Shown: positions 25,410 to 34,560, counted from the stretch's first letter. The stretch: 56,331 nucleotides of DNA from DRGT01 sp035685445 (GCA_035685445.1 DASSAK010000016.1:1-56331), one strand, 5' to 3'. The notes: generated by a model from the letters alone, not told the origin. Translations and numbers: made by a program.

Positions 25410-27527
25410 ATGGCTTCAGTGAAACAAATTTTCGATGAAACCATAAAAACTGATCATAAAGTTATCACTGAAGAAGCATCGAAATCAATTCTAAAATCTT
25501 ATGGGGTGTCTGTTCCACCTTATGCCTTAGTTACATCCGAAGCAGAAGCAGCTAAAGCAGCAAAAAAAGTTGGCTTTCCACTTGTGATGAAGGTTGTTTC
25601 CCCCCAAATTCTTCACAAAACAGATGTTGGTGGGGTTAAAGTTGGAATTGATAATGTCAATGACGTAAAGAAAACTTTCAAAGACATGTATGGACGGCTT
25701 TCAAAGAAAAAAGGAGTTCACGTTAAAGGAATTTTACTTGAAAAGATGGTTCCCAAAGGAGTTGAACTAATTGTAGGTATTCAAAATGATTCTCAATTTG
25801 GTCCTGTAATTATGGCGGGACTGGGAGGTATAATGACTGAAGTTATGAAAGATGTTGCATTTAGAATGCTTCCAATCACAACTTCTGACGCAAAATCTAT
25901 GATCAATGAACTCAAGGGTTCAAAACTTCTAAAAGGATTCAGAGGAAGTGCGCCAATTGATCTCAATATGGTTGCAAAAATGTTGGTACAAATTGGAAAA
26001 TTAGGCACTGAAAATGCTGATTACATTAACAGTATTGACTTTAATCCAGTAATTGTTTATCCAAAATCCCATTACGTGGTTGATGCAAAAATTATTCTCA
26101 ACAAGGAAATTAAGAAAAACTCTATCTCAAAAGCAAAACCAAACAAAGACAACATGGAGACCTTCTTTACTCCAAAAACTGTTGCGCTGGTTGGCGCCTC
26201 GTCAAGTAAAGGAAAGATTGGAAACTCCATCTTAGATAGTCTGGTAAATTATGATTTTAAAGGAAAGGTTTATCCAATTAATCCAAAGGCCGACGAAATC
26301 TTTGGACAAAAATGCTATCCATCCGTTGCAGATATTCCAGACAAAGTTGATCTAGTTGTAGTCTCAGTTGATTTGTCTATGACTCCTCCTGTCTTAGAAG
26401 ATTGTGCAAGGAAAGGAGTACACAGTGTGGTAATTGTTTCAGGTGGAGGAAAAGAGCTTGGTGGAGAACGTGCAGCATATGAAGCTGAAGTTGCAAGATT
26501 ATCTAAAAAACACAAAATCAGAATTATTGGTCCTAACTGTATTGGAATGTTTAATGCAGCAAATCGTCTTGATTGTGCATTCCAGGGACAAGAAAGGATG
26601 GTTCGTTCAAAATTAGGTCCTGTGGCATTTTTCTCACAAAGTGGAACTATGGGAATTAGTATGTTAGAAAGTGCTGATGTGTTTGGTTTATCAAAAATGA
26701 TTAGTTTTGGTAATCGTTCTGATGTTGACGAGGCAGACATGATATGGTATGCTGCAAATGATCCTCAAACTAAAGTAATTGGATTATACGTTGAAGGTTT
26801 TGGAGATGGTCGCAAATTCATCAATACAGCAAAACGTGTTATGAAAGAAACAAAGAAACCAATTGTTATTTGGAAGAGTGGAAGAACTGCGGCAGGTGCA
26901 AAACAAGCTGCGTCTCATACAGGCTCACTTGGTGGTTCAAACGCAATCATTATGGGCGCATTCAAACAGGCAGGAATTATTTCAGTTGACAGTTATCAAG
27001 AATTAGTAGGAGTCTTAAAGGCATTAGCATGGCAACCTCCTGCAAAGGGTAGTCGTGTTGCAATGACTAGTAATGGTGCTGGTCCAATGATTGGTGCAAT
27101 GGATCAATTAGAAAGATTTGATCTTACAATAGGAAAGTTATCGCCTGAACGTGTTAAAAAAATGAAGGCTCATTTTCCACCAGCTGTTCCAATTCATAAT
27201 GGCAATCCAGCAGATGTGGGGGGTGGTGCAACTGCAGATGACTATAGATTTGTAATTCAGCAATTTATGGACGACAAAAATATTGATATTGCAATGCCAT
27301 GGTTTGTATTCCAAGACGATCCTCTTGAAGAAACAATTGTTGATTATTTAGCTGATTTCCAAAAACAAAGAAAGAAACCATTACTAGTTGGATGTAATGG
27401 TGGTCCATATACTGAAAAAATGATAAAATTGGTTGAGAAACACAAAGTTCCAGTCTACCAAGACCTTAGAACTTGGGTTGAAGCCGCAGGCGCGTTAGTT
27501 CAGTTGGGCAAAATACAAAGAAAATAG
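25410..27527 (+). CDS. ADP-forming acyl-CoA synthetase, likely 3-hydroxypropionyl-CoA synthetase
   Basis: A 705-residue single-chain ADP-forming CoA ligase. The first ~235 residues form the ATP-grasp domain, and the rest holds the CoA-binding and ligase domains; the phospho-accepting His is His503 in ASHTGSLGG. In Nitrosopumilus maritimus the energy-saving 3-hydroxypropionate/4-hydroxybutyrate cycle uses two such enzymes, one for 3-hydroxypropionate and one for 4-hydroxybutyrate. The gene just downstream codes for the hydratase that takes 3-hydroxypropionyl-CoA further, and this pairing favours the 3-hydroxypropionate enzyme. Family membership is clear; substrate choice is inferred from context. 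Confidence 0.88.
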   Translation: MASVKQIFDETIKTDHKVITEEASKSILKSYGVSVPPYALVTSEAEAAKAAKKVGFPLVMKVVSPQILHKTDVGGVKVGIDNVNDVKKTFKDMYGRLSKKKGVHVKGILLEKMVPKGVELIVGIQNDSQFGPVIMAGLGGIMTEVMKDVAFRMLPITTSDAKSMINELKGSKLLKGFRGSAPIDLNMVAKMLVQIGKLGTENADYINSIDFNPVIVYPKSHYVVDAKIILNKEIKKNSISKAKPNKDNMETFFTPKTVALVGASSSKGKIGNSILDSLVNYDFKGKVYPINPKADEIFGQKCYPSVADIPDKVDLVVVSVDLSMTPPVLEDCARKGVHSVVIVSGGGKELGGERAAYEAEVARLSKKHKIRIIGPNCIGMFNAANRLDCAFQGQERMVRSKLGPVAFFSQSGTMGISMLESADVFGLSKMISFGNRSDVDEADMIWYAANDPQTKVIGLYVEGFGDGRKFINTAKRVMKETKKPIVIWKSGRTAAGAKQAASHTGSLGGSNAIIMGAFKQAGIISVDSYQELVGVLKALAWQPPAKGSRVAMTSNGAGPMIGAMDQLERFDLTIGKLSPERVKKMKAHFPPAVPIHNGNPADVGGGATADDYRFVIQQFMDDKNIDIAMPWFVFQDDPLEETIVDYLADFQKQRKKPLLVGCNGGPYTEKMIKLVEKHKVPVYQDLRTWVEAAGALVQLGKIQRK

Positions 27528-27566
27528 AGATAACATTTAAAGTCCGCATAAAATCGCATTTTATCA

Positions 27567-28328
27567 ATGTCTCTAGTAACTACTTCAAAATCAGACAGTA
27601 TATGCACTGTTAAGATTAACCGCCCTGACAAACTAAACGCAATGAATATGGATGTTGCTAAAGAACTAATCAAAACTTTTGAAGCTATAGGAAAGGATGA
27701 TGATGTTAAAGTTATCATTCTTACAGGTGAAGGTGAGAAAGCATTTTCTGCAGGGGCTGACATTGAATACATGTCAAAAATTTCTCCTGACGAATCTGTT
27801 GAATATGCAAAACTTGGTCAACTTGTAACATCTACTGTAGAACTTGTTAAACAACCGACAATTGCAGCAGTTAATGGATTTGCATTGGGTGGCGGTTGTG
27901 AGCTTGCAATGTCTTGCGATATTAGAATTGCAGCTGACACAGCAAAGTTGGGTCAACCAGAAGTAACCATTGGAATTCCTCCAGGATGGGGTGGAACTCA
28001 ACGATTAATGAGAATTGTAGGAATAGCTAAAGCAAAAGAGCTTGTTTACACGGGACGAATGGTAAAAGCAGATGAAGCAAAAGAAATTGGTTTGGTAAAC
28101 CACGTTTTTCCATTGGCTTCATTGCAAGAAGAAGCAATGAAGATGGCACAGGACATTGCTAAAAACTCAACAATGGGAGTTCAAATGTCAAAAGTAGCAA
28201 TTAACAAAGGTCGAAATGCTGATCTTGATACTGGTTTAGCAGTTGAATTATTAGCATGGAGAAACTGCTTCACTCATCCAGATCGTAAAGAACGAATGAC
28301 TGCATTCGTAAATAAATCAAAAAAATAA
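27567..28328 (+). CDS. Enoyl-CoA hydratase, likely 3-hydroxypropionyl-CoA/3-hydroxybutyryl-CoA dehydratase
   Basis: A 253-residue crotonase-family enzyme. Both catalytic glutamates are present, E112 in GGGCELAM and E132 in GQPEVTIG, with oxyanion-hole residues in SAGADI (61-66) and GFALGGG. A promiscuous enzyme of this type is known in N. maritimus to act on 3-hydroxypropionyl-CoA and on crotonyl-CoA, so it serves two steps of the carbon-fixation cycle. It follows the synthetase by 39 bases on the same strand. Confidence 0.9.
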   Translation: MSLVTTSKSDSICTVKINRPDKLNAMNMDVAKELIKTFEAIGKDDDVKVIILTGEGEKAFSAGADIEYMSKISPDESVEYAKLGQLVTSTVELVKQPTIAAVNGFALGGGCELAMSCDIRIAADTAKLGQPEVTIGIPPGWGGTQRLMRIVGIAKAKELVYTGRMVKADEAKEIGLVNHVFPLASLQEEAMKMAQDIAKNSTMGVQMSKVAINKGRNADLDTGLAVELLAWRNCFTHPDRKERMTAFVNKSKK

Positions 28329-28417
28329 GCTAATCCTAATTTTTCTTCTTATTTTATTGGATTAATAGTGGGTAGAAGAGGAAAAGATTATTATAATTTG
28401 AATCGGGGTTTTTATTT

Positions 28418-28768
28418 ATGGCAACTGAACAATCTCAAGTAAAGATTACAGTTACTCCAAAAGCTGCTGAAAAAATCAAAGAATTCATGAATGAAGAAGC
28501 AGAAAAACCAGAATTCCTTCGAGTTTATGTTCAAGGTGGTGGATGTTCTGGCCTTTCTTATGGAATGGGTTTTGAAAAAGCAGCAGAAGAAGATGACATT
28601 GTCATAGAAGAGAATGGAGTTAAACTGTTGATAGACAGTTACAGTATTGATCACCTCAAAGGTGCAAATGTTGACTATATTGAAAGCCTAATGGGCTCGG
28701 GATTCAAAATCAATAATCCAAACGTCACAAAATCATGCTCTTGTGGTAGTTCATTCAGTACTGAGTAA
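28418..28768 (+). CDS. HesB/IscA-type iron-sulfur assembly protein
   Basis: A 116-residue A-type carrier that delivers iron-sulfur clusters. The three conserved Cys are C43 (GGGCSGLSYG) and C107/C109 (SCSCGSSF). Length and motif spacing are typical of IscA/ErpA. It stands alone with its own upstream A/T-rich promoter region. Many oxidoreductases of this organism, and the radical SAM enzyme in this window, need such clusters. Confidence 0.93.
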   Translation: MATEQSQVKITVTPKAAEKIKEFMNEEAEKPEFLRVYVQGGGCSGLSYGMGFEKAAEEDDIVIEENGVKLLIDSYSIDHLKGANVDYIESLMGSGFKINNPNVTKSCSCGSSFSTE

Positions 28769-28876
28769 GACTTCAATCTTTTTTCCATTTTTAGATTCAC
28801 GAGTAAAATTCGGAGATACGCACATATACCCAAAACTGAGAATTAATTTTATGTTATTTAAGGAGATGATAAACTA

Positions 28877-30022
28877 TTGCCTCAATCAGGAATTGTCAAA
28901 TATCACGTTAAGCTTTCCTACCAAGTTGATGGACTCGTTGAGAGAGCAGATATAATCGGCGCAATTTTTGGGCAAACAGAAGGACTGCTTGGCCCAGAAA
29001 TGAATCTAAACGAATTACAACGAGTTTCTAAAGTTGGTAGAATAGAAGTTTCAACTACAACAACTGCAAACACTACATCTGGAGATGCATTAATTCCTAT
29101 GAGTACTGACATTGATACTTGCGCATTAATTGCTGCTGCAATTGAAAGTATTGATAAAGTTGGTCCATTTGATTGCAGCTTCAAATTGGATGCAATTGAT
29201 GATGTGAGGGCTGCAAAAAAAGATGACATTGTAAAACGAGCAAAAGAAATCAAACAGAAATGGTCAACAAAATCTGTTAGTGAAGGAGATACAATGTTAA
29301 AAGATGTACACTCTGGTACGGCTGGAGATGTAATGACATATGGTCCATCAAAATTACCTTGCAGTTCCGGAGTTTTTGACTCTAGTTGGATTATTCTAGT
29401 AGAAGGAAGAGCAGACATCATCAATCTTTTACGTGCAGGATACAACAATGCACTTGCAATAGAAGGCGCAAGAATTGATGAATCCATCAAAGAATTATGT
29501 AGCTCAAAAGACAAGATAGTTGCATTTCTTGACGGTGACAGAGCTGGAGGATTTATTTTAAAAGAGCTAAAATCTGTTGTACCAATTGATTTTGAGTTAA
29601 GGGCAGACGAAGGAGTAGAAGTTGAAGAGCTAACCCCGCAAAGAATTGATGAAATCTTAAGACCTGTAAAGGAAAGCATTAAAGGAAAAGTAGCTGCTGC
29701 ACCAACTGTACAAAGCGAAGAAGATAAACCAATAGCTGAACTTGCATCAAAAATATATCCAAATCTTAACGAAACTCTAGAAGCAGTAGCTCTTGATAGT
29801 GAAAAAAATGAAATTTTCAAAGTACCGATTAGTGAACTTGTAAGCAAACTTTCAACACAATCAGGAATAAAATATCTTGTGTTGGATGGAATTATAACAC
29901 AACGCCTTCTCGAAGGAGCTAAAAACGCTGGAATTGAGTGTCTAATTGGACATAGAGTTGCAAAGCTTTCGAATCCCAATGGCGTCACACTCAAAACATT
30001 TTCTGAACTTGGCTTAAATTAG
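28877..30022 (+). CDS. dnaG: Archaeal DnaG primase-like protein
   Basis: A 381-residue protein with the archaeal DnaG plan: an N-terminal domain (IVKYHVKLSYQVDG), a Toprim domain with E176 in VEGRAD and D219/D221 in LDGDRAGG, and a C-terminal helical domain. In archaea it is found with the RNA exosome and can synthesise short primers. It begins at TTG 28877. A long antisense frame across it is a shadow of its codon bias. It is followed by ribK eight bases later. Confidence 0.95.
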   Translation: MPQSGIVKYHVKLSYQVDGLVERADIIGAIFGQTEGLLGPEMNLNELQRVSKVGRIEVSTTTTANTTSGDALIPMSTDIDTCALIAAAIESIDKVGPFDCSFKLDAIDDVRAAKKDDIVKRAKEIKQKWSTKSVSEGDTMLKDVHSGTAGDVMTYGPSKLPCSSGVFDSSWIILVEGRADIINLLRAGYNNALAIEGARIDESIKELCSSKDKIVAFLDGDRAGGFILKELKSVVPIDFELRADEGVEVEELTPQRIDEILRPVKESIKGKVAAAPTVQSEEDKPIAELASKIYPNLNETLEAVALDSEKNEIFKVPISELVSKLSTQSGIKYLVLDGIITQRLLEGAKNAGIECLIGHRVAKLSNPNGVTLKTFSELGLN

Positions 30023-30030
30023 AATTATTA

Positions 30031-30717
30031 ATGACTGACCTAAAGGTACAACATATTCTAACATTATCTCATCTTTTATCAAAGGGAGCAAAGCATAATT
30101 TTGTTCCAATTACTACGTCTTCTCTTGGAAAAAGTATTAACAAATCTCAACAAGCCGCATCTAAACATCTTTTAGAATTAGAGCAAGATGGATTCGTTGA
30201 GCGAATAATGTCTGGAAGAAATGTATCGGTAAAAATTACTTCAAAAGGATACTCTGAAATTGTAAAACTCTTTACCGCAATTCGTTCTGGATTAGATTCG
30301 CTTCCATCATATGTGGAATTGAAAGGAACCTTAGTTTCTGGAATGGGAGAAGGTGCGTATTACATGTCTCTTAAAGGGTATACTAAACAATTTAAGAAAA
30401 AAATTGGTTACATTCCATTTCCAGGAACGCTTAATGTGAGTCTCACAAAAAATGAATACATTGAAGCAGTTGGTCAGTTTGATGCTCTAGATGGGGTTTT
30501 GATTAAAGGATTCTCAGATGGAAAAAGAACATACGGTTGGGTAAAGTGCTTTAAAGCAAAACTCAACAAATCAATTGATTGTGAACTAATTCGTTTGGAA
30601 AGAACTGCACATGATAAAACTATTGTCGAATTGATCTCAAAAACCAATCTCAGAAAATCTGCAAAACTGTCAGATGGAAGTAATGTAACAATTAGAATTC
30701 CAATAAATTCAAAATGA
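30031..30717 (+). CDS. ribK: CTP-dependent riboflavin kinase with N-terminal winged helix
   Basis: A 228-residue two-domain protein. Residues 1-~90 form a winged helix (QQAASKHLLELEQDGFVER), and residues ~96-228 the archaeal riboflavin kinase fold with LKGTLVSGMGEGAYYMSL and IPFPGTLNVSL. It phosphorylates riboflavin to FMN with CTP. The fused DNA-binding domain is known in this family (also called RbkR), where it regulates riboflavin genes. It is convergent with the FAD synthetase gene, ending one base away. Confidence 0.93.
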   Translation: MTDLKVQHILTLSHLLSKGAKHNFVPITTSSLGKSINKSQQAASKHLLELEQDGFVERIMSGRNVSVKITSKGYSEIVKLFTAIRSGLDSLPSYVELKGTLVSGMGEGAYYMSLKGYTKQFKKKIGYIPFPGTLNVSLTKNEYIEAVGQFDALDGVLIKGFSDGKRTYGWVKCFKAKLNKSIDCELIRLERTAHDKTIVELISKTNLRKSAKLSDGSNVTIRIPINSK

Positions 30718-30718
30718 T

Positions 30719-31336
30719 CTAAATATCATGAATTGCTTCTCCGTACTCTTTTTCAATTTCTGAGCTAGAAATTTCAGGAACAGGAGATTGTAATCTTGCA
30801 ACTTTTACATCAAGATTTAATTTTTTACAACCATCTGTGATGAACTTTTCTTGATGAACTTGATCGTACCCTAACGCAATAATTGATGGTTTGATTAGAT
30901 CAACAGTTTTGAAAATATCTCCTTCTTGACCAATCACACATAGATCAACCATTGATAATGATCTTACTAAATCCCTTCTTTGGTCTTGTTTGTGCAGCGG
31001 TGTTCTTTTTTTCATTTTTTCAGCAGTGCTGTCAGTAGCAATCACAACAACAAGTACATCTCCAAGTGCCTTTGCTGCGTTGAGTGTGTGTATGTGGCCA
31101 GGATGAATAATGTCAAAAACTCCTCCTGCCAAAACAACTCTTAATGAGGTTCTTCCAAGTTCAGTTAAAACTAGTCTATTTTTTTCTATCAAACCATTTT
31201 TTTTCAATTCATTAATTTTTTCATTGATTATTTCCTCTGAGAGGTGAGTTCTGTTCTTTACAATTTCTATTGGGTCATCTTGTGAAATTGAAGATGCAAA
31301 AATGGCCGATAAGATTGATTTATCAATAATGTTCAA
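30719..31336 (-). CDS. ribL: FAD synthetase (cytidylyltransferase type) with N-terminal winged helix
   Basis: A 205-residue protein. Residues 1-~62 look like a winged helix (IINEKINELKKNGLIEKNRLVLTELG). Residues 66-205 are a nucleotidyltransferase with GGVFDIIHPGH, the HxGH site being H78-x-x-H81, and a final SSSEIE. It should transfer AMP to FMN to form FAD, completing what RibK begins. Related enzymes use glycerol-3-phosphate or similar, but the neighbouring riboflavin kinase supports RibL. The N-terminal extension is not part of the minimal RibL. Confidence 0.88.
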   Translation of the reverse strand: MNIIDKSILSAIFASSISQDDPIEIVKNRTHLSEEIINEKINELKKNGLIEKNRLVLTELGRTSLRVVLAGGVFDIIHPGHIHTLNAAKALGDVLVVVIATDSTAEKMKKRTPLHKQDQRRDLVRSLSMVDLCVIGQEGDIFKTVDLIKPSIIALGYDQVHQEKFITDGCKKLNLDVKVARLQSPVPEISSSEIEKEYGEAIHDI

Positions 31337-31379
31337 CGGTGTTTCTTAGCTCTTTCCCTTTCTTTAATTCATCGATAAA

Positions 31380-32417
31380 TTACATTTTTGGTTCTAATCC
31401 CTTTACCATTCTCAATGAATCAACTAGACCATCAGCATATCCAATACTTAGAATGGCAACCTCATCTTTTCCTTGCTCTAAGAATTTTTCAGCGTCTTGA
31501 ATATACAATTCTGCGTTTTCTAATACCTCCTGAAATTCTTTAGATCCTTTGAAATGTGGGGAAATTTCTTTAAGGGCCTCTCTTACCATTGGAACATATT
31601 TTTGAATCATTTGTTTTGAAATTTTTTCTGTGTTTTTAGAATTATCATATGGTTCATCATGACATGATGTTAATATTTTAATTGCGTCTAATTCTGTAAA
31701 GTGCATTTTACCTGGAATAATAATTGTGTGTGGTGGTTTACCAAAATCAATTTTTCTTAATGTTGAAATTTTTCCAGAAATAATTTTTTGACTTTTAAAA
31801 CCAATTCTTGATGCGACAATTGCAAAAGTTGATAGTTGAATCACATTTCTTTTTTGTTCCTTTTCAGTTTGAATTAATGCATCAAGTGCCTGTTTTGGAT
31901 CAAGAAAAAACTTTGAATCTTGATTATATTCTAAAAGCAGTAATGTGTGATTGCCATCAACTAAATTCTTGTAAATTACATAATATGGGGTTGTCATTGT
32001 TTTTAATTCACTCATAATGGTTACAATTTTTCCAATTTTGTAATAATGTAACCCTGCTTCTCCGACAAGTGATGTGATAGAAGATGCAGCATGAACTGTT
32101 TGAGTTTTGATCTTTTCTTGAATAGCCCTGATTCTTAATTCAATATGGGTAGTAGCTATGTATGGATCCCCATATGTCAATAATACAACTTTTTTCTTTT
32201 TCGCATTTTTTAAAATTTCTGTTCCATCTTCAACCATCCAACGTTTTGCAATTTTTAATTTCGATTTTACAATCTTTTTGATTTTTGATGTTTCAGTTTT
32301 AGAAATAGGACTTGTGAATTGTTCAAAGTATACCATATCAGCTTGTCTTAGAAGTTTTTGAGTTGAAACTGAAACTGAATCAGTTCCTGATATTCCTAAT
32401 CCCACAAACCATAACAT
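31380..32417 (-). CDS. dph5: Diphthine synthase fused to a DUF357-type domain
   Basis: A 345-residue protein. Residues 1-~255 are diphthine synthase (LWFVGLGISGTDSVS, TYGDPYIATTH), which methylates the modified His of elongation factor 2 on the way to diphthamide. Typical archaeal Dph5 ends near residue 260; here residues ~266-341 add a helical DUF357-like domain (FLEQGKDEVAILSIGYADGL). Start and lysK stop overlap by one base (TAATG), so it is translated with the lysine genes although functionally unrelated. Confidence 0.9.
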   Translation of the reverse strand: MLWFVGLGISGTDSVSVSTQKLLRQADMVYFEQFTSPISKTETSKIKKIVKSKLKIAKRWMVEDGTEILKNAKKKKVVLLTYGDPYIATTHIELRIRAIQEKIKTQTVHAASSITSLVGEAGLHYYKIGKIVTIMSELKTMTTPYYVIYKNLVDGNHTLLLLEYNQDSKFFLDPKQALDALIQTEKEQKRNVIQLSTFAIVASRIGFKSQKIISGKISTLRKIDFGKPPHTIIIPGKMHFTELDAIKILTSCHDEPYDNSKNTEKISKQMIQKYVPMVREALKEISPHFKGSKEFQEVLENAELYIQDAEKFLEQGKDEVAILSIGYADGLVDSLRMVKGLEPKM

Positions 32418-33544
32418 TACTTTTTCTTTCTATCATGAAGTCTTTTTAAATGATGTATGGTTCTTTTCAAAACCTCAATCCCCCGAAGATATTCATCAAT
32501 AGATACACTCTCGTTAATTGTATGCGATGCATGAGGATCTCCTGGGCCATAGGTAACAACAGGTATGTTCAAGCGATTTCCAATCACGTTCATGTCGCCT
32601 GTTCCAGTTTTTCGTATCAGTGTGGGTCTTGCATGTTCCACATCCATTATTCCAAGAGTAAATGCTCTTACTAACGGAGAATTATGAGGAGCCTCAAATG
32701 GCTCTGTTTCATCCACAATAGAATAGAATGCTTCTACATTGCGTTTTTTTGCAACATCCCCTACTGATTTTGCAATTTTCTCTTCTACCATTTTACAATT
32801 CATGTCAACTGGAATTCTAATATCCATCGTTGATGTGCATTCTTTTGGTGTAATGTTGTGACTTGTACCGCCATTAATCTCAGTAAGTGTGGCAGTTAAC
32901 ATCATTCCTCTTTTTTTATCCTCTTGTCCTGATTCTAATTCTTTTTTTAACTCTTTAATGAAGATCATAGTTTCCTCTATTGCATTTTTTGATAACCAAG
33001 GTGCACTCGCATGTGCACTGTCTTCTACATTGATTCGTAAATTTATTGCAAGACGTCCTTTGTATGCAATTGTAACTTGCTTTAATCCACTTGGTTCGCC
33101 AAAAACTGCATAATCTAAATCGAGTTTGTCTTTAACTAGATTTTTAATCCCAGTTGCATTTCCTTCTTCATCAACTGCTCCTACAAACATTACCGTTCCA
33201 TTGTTGTTTTGAATTGATGCTGCAGCAAATAACATTGCCATTAATGGTGCTTTAGCGTCAGATGCACCACGACCAAACAATGTGTCGCCTTCTTTTCTTA
33301 CTTTGATCTTTCCAGGCACTGTGTCCATATGTCCACACAAAAGAATTTTGGGTGAACCAGAACCCTTTGTAGCAATAAGGTTTCCAACTTCATCTATGTG
33401 AATATTTTCAAATCCGAGATCATCACATTTATCAGCTAAGAACTCTGCTAATGATTTTTCACTAAGAGATGGTGTATAAAGTCTAAGAGCTTTTTCTAGC
33501 ATCTTGACTGCAAATCTGGGTGTTATTGTAAAACTGGTGTCCAA
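32417..33544 (-). CDS. lysK: [LysW]-lysine/[LysW]-ornithine hydrolase
   Basis: A 375-residue M20 peptidase-family enzyme that releases lysine or ornithine from the LysW carrier. The metal site is visible: H72 and D74 (GHMDTVPG), D96 (GRGASDAKA) and E126-E127 (DEEGN). Only one copy is present in the block, so it probably serves both pathways. It sits 3 bases after lysX and shares a base with dph5. Confidence 0.92.
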   Translation of the reverse strand: MDTSFTITPRFAVKMLEKALRLYTPSLSEKSLAEFLADKCDDLGFENIHIDEVGNLIATKGSGSPKILLCGHMDTVPGKIKVRKEGDTLFGRGASDAKAPLMAMLFAAASIQNNNGTVMFVGAVDEEGNATGIKNLVKDKLDLDYAVFGEPSGLKQVTIAYKGRLAINLRINVEDSAHASAPWLSKNAIEETMIFIKELKKELESGQEDKKRGMMLTATLTEINGGTSHNITPKECTSTMDIRIPVDMNCKMVEEKIAKSVGDVAKKRNVEAFYSIVDETEPFEAPHNSPLVRAFTLGIMDVEHARPTLIRKTGTGDMNVIGNRLNIPVVTYGPGDPHASHTINESVSIDEYLRGIEVLKRTIHHLKRLHDRKKK

Positions 33545-33547
33545 TTT

Positions 33548-34396
33548 TTACTTAGTTGAGTTTAAAACGTAGTCTAACATCAGTGATGGAATATCTACTT
33601 CACAGACTCTAACTGTGTTTTTGTATTCCGTTGTATTGTTTACTTCATGTACCACTAATCCTCTTTCATCACTTTCCATCAAATCTACACCAACTATTTG
33701 TCCTTCAACTGCATTTTTTGCCTTTATACACATTTCTTCCATCTCATTTGACACCTCACATTTTTCTGCTCTTCCCCCAAGTGCCATATTTGTCTTCCAA
33801 TTCCCATTACCTGAATTCCTATAGATTGCAGCAACAACTTTGTCTCCAATCATTATTGCTCTAATGTCTCGAGGTGGTCTTTTTACAAATTCCTCAAGAT
33901 AATGAATTTGGTAAATTGGATACATGTTTTCCCTACTTTCGATTATTCCTTCAGCAGAATCTTTATCATTTATTTTTGAAATCATTCTGCCCCAACTTCC
34001 AACAGTAGGTTTGATCACCTTGGGATATCCATTTTTTTCTAAACTTTCAAGTGCTGCTTCTTTTGAGAATGCAACAGAAGCATAAGGAGTTGGTACACCG
34101 TGTTTTCTTAACAACATGTGCGAATACAATTTATTTCCAGCAAAAATTCCTGTCCGTAGGCAGTTGATGACATTAACTCCCATTCCTTCAAGTGCTGCTG
34201 TTGAATGAACATTTCTGTAGTAGCTTACACAACGTTGTAAGACATTACCGAATCCATCTTTTTCTTTGTCAAGATCTAAAAACAGCTTTTTACAATCAAG
34301 CATCTGAATGTCGATGTTCTTTTTTTTACCAGCTTCTAGGAGAGCCTTTTCTTCCCAACGGATGGTATCATAAAGGACAGTAATGTCAGGGGTCAC
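33548..34396 (-). CDS. lysX: LysW--2-aminoadipate ligase
   Basis: A 282-residue ATP-grasp ligase that links the amino group of 2-aminoadipate to the C-terminal Glu of LysW. Typical segments are RCVSYYRN (near residue 65), KPTVGSWGRM and the metal-binding HEVNNTTEYK. GTG at 34396 is chosen because it overlaps the lysW1 stop by four bases (GTGA); an upstream TTG at 34405 is in frame. A second paralog at 39327 is the probable glutamate enzyme; this copy is placed in the lysine branch because it lies with homocitrate synthase and lysW1. Confidence 0.9.
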   Translation of the reverse strand: MTPDITVLYDTIRWEEKALLEAGKKKNIDIQMLDCKKLFLDLDKEKDGFGNVLQRCVSYYRNVHSTAALEGMGVNVINCLRTGIFAGNKLYSHMLLRKHGVPTPYASVAFSKEAALESLEKNGYPKVIKPTVGSWGRMISKINDKDSAEGIIESRENMYPIYQIHYLEEFVKRPPRDIRAIMIGDKVVAAIYRNSGNGNWKTNMALGGRAEKCEVSNEMEEMCIKAKNAVEGQIVGVDLMESDERGLVVHEVNNTTEYKNTVRVCEVDIPSLMLDYVLNSTK

Positions 34397-34560
34397 TGCC
34401 CCCAATCCTCGCCGACCGTTTGGGCAGGCTTTAAATCAAAACCTTCTGCAGATTTTACCAATTCAAAACTCGCTCCACATTCTGGGCAAGTAACAATTTC
34501 ACCTTCTAATGCGTCACTTGGAATCGAAATATCTGCATCGCATTCAGCACATTTTGTCAT
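34393..34560 (-). CDS. lysW: Amino-group carrier protein LysW, copy 1, ending EDWGQ
   Basis: A 55-residue carrier with an N-terminal zinc ribbon (CAEC 4-7, CPEC 25-28) and an acidic tail. In known LysW the side-chain carboxylate of the final Glu of EDWGE carries the intermediate. Here the last codon is CAG at 34398-34396, so the protein ends EDWGQ. The frame is certain: ATG 34560 to TGA 34395-34393, with lysX starting inside the stop. The second copy at 40184 ends in the normal EDWGE. Whether this copy is active, deamidated, or fed by another chemistry is unknown. Confidence 0.93.
   Translation of the reverse strand: MTKCAECDADISIPSDALEGEIVTCPECGASFELVKSAEGFDLKPAQTVGEDWGQ

Noticed and set aside
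26315..26740. 141-codon frame opposite the acyl-CoA synthetase
   Set aside because: Antisense shadow with Ser/Pro-rich composition and no homology visible.
28918..29994. A 358-codon open frame antisense to dnaG
   Set aside because: Ser/Leu-rich shadow of the dnaG codons with no recognisable motif; dnaG itself has full family motifs.
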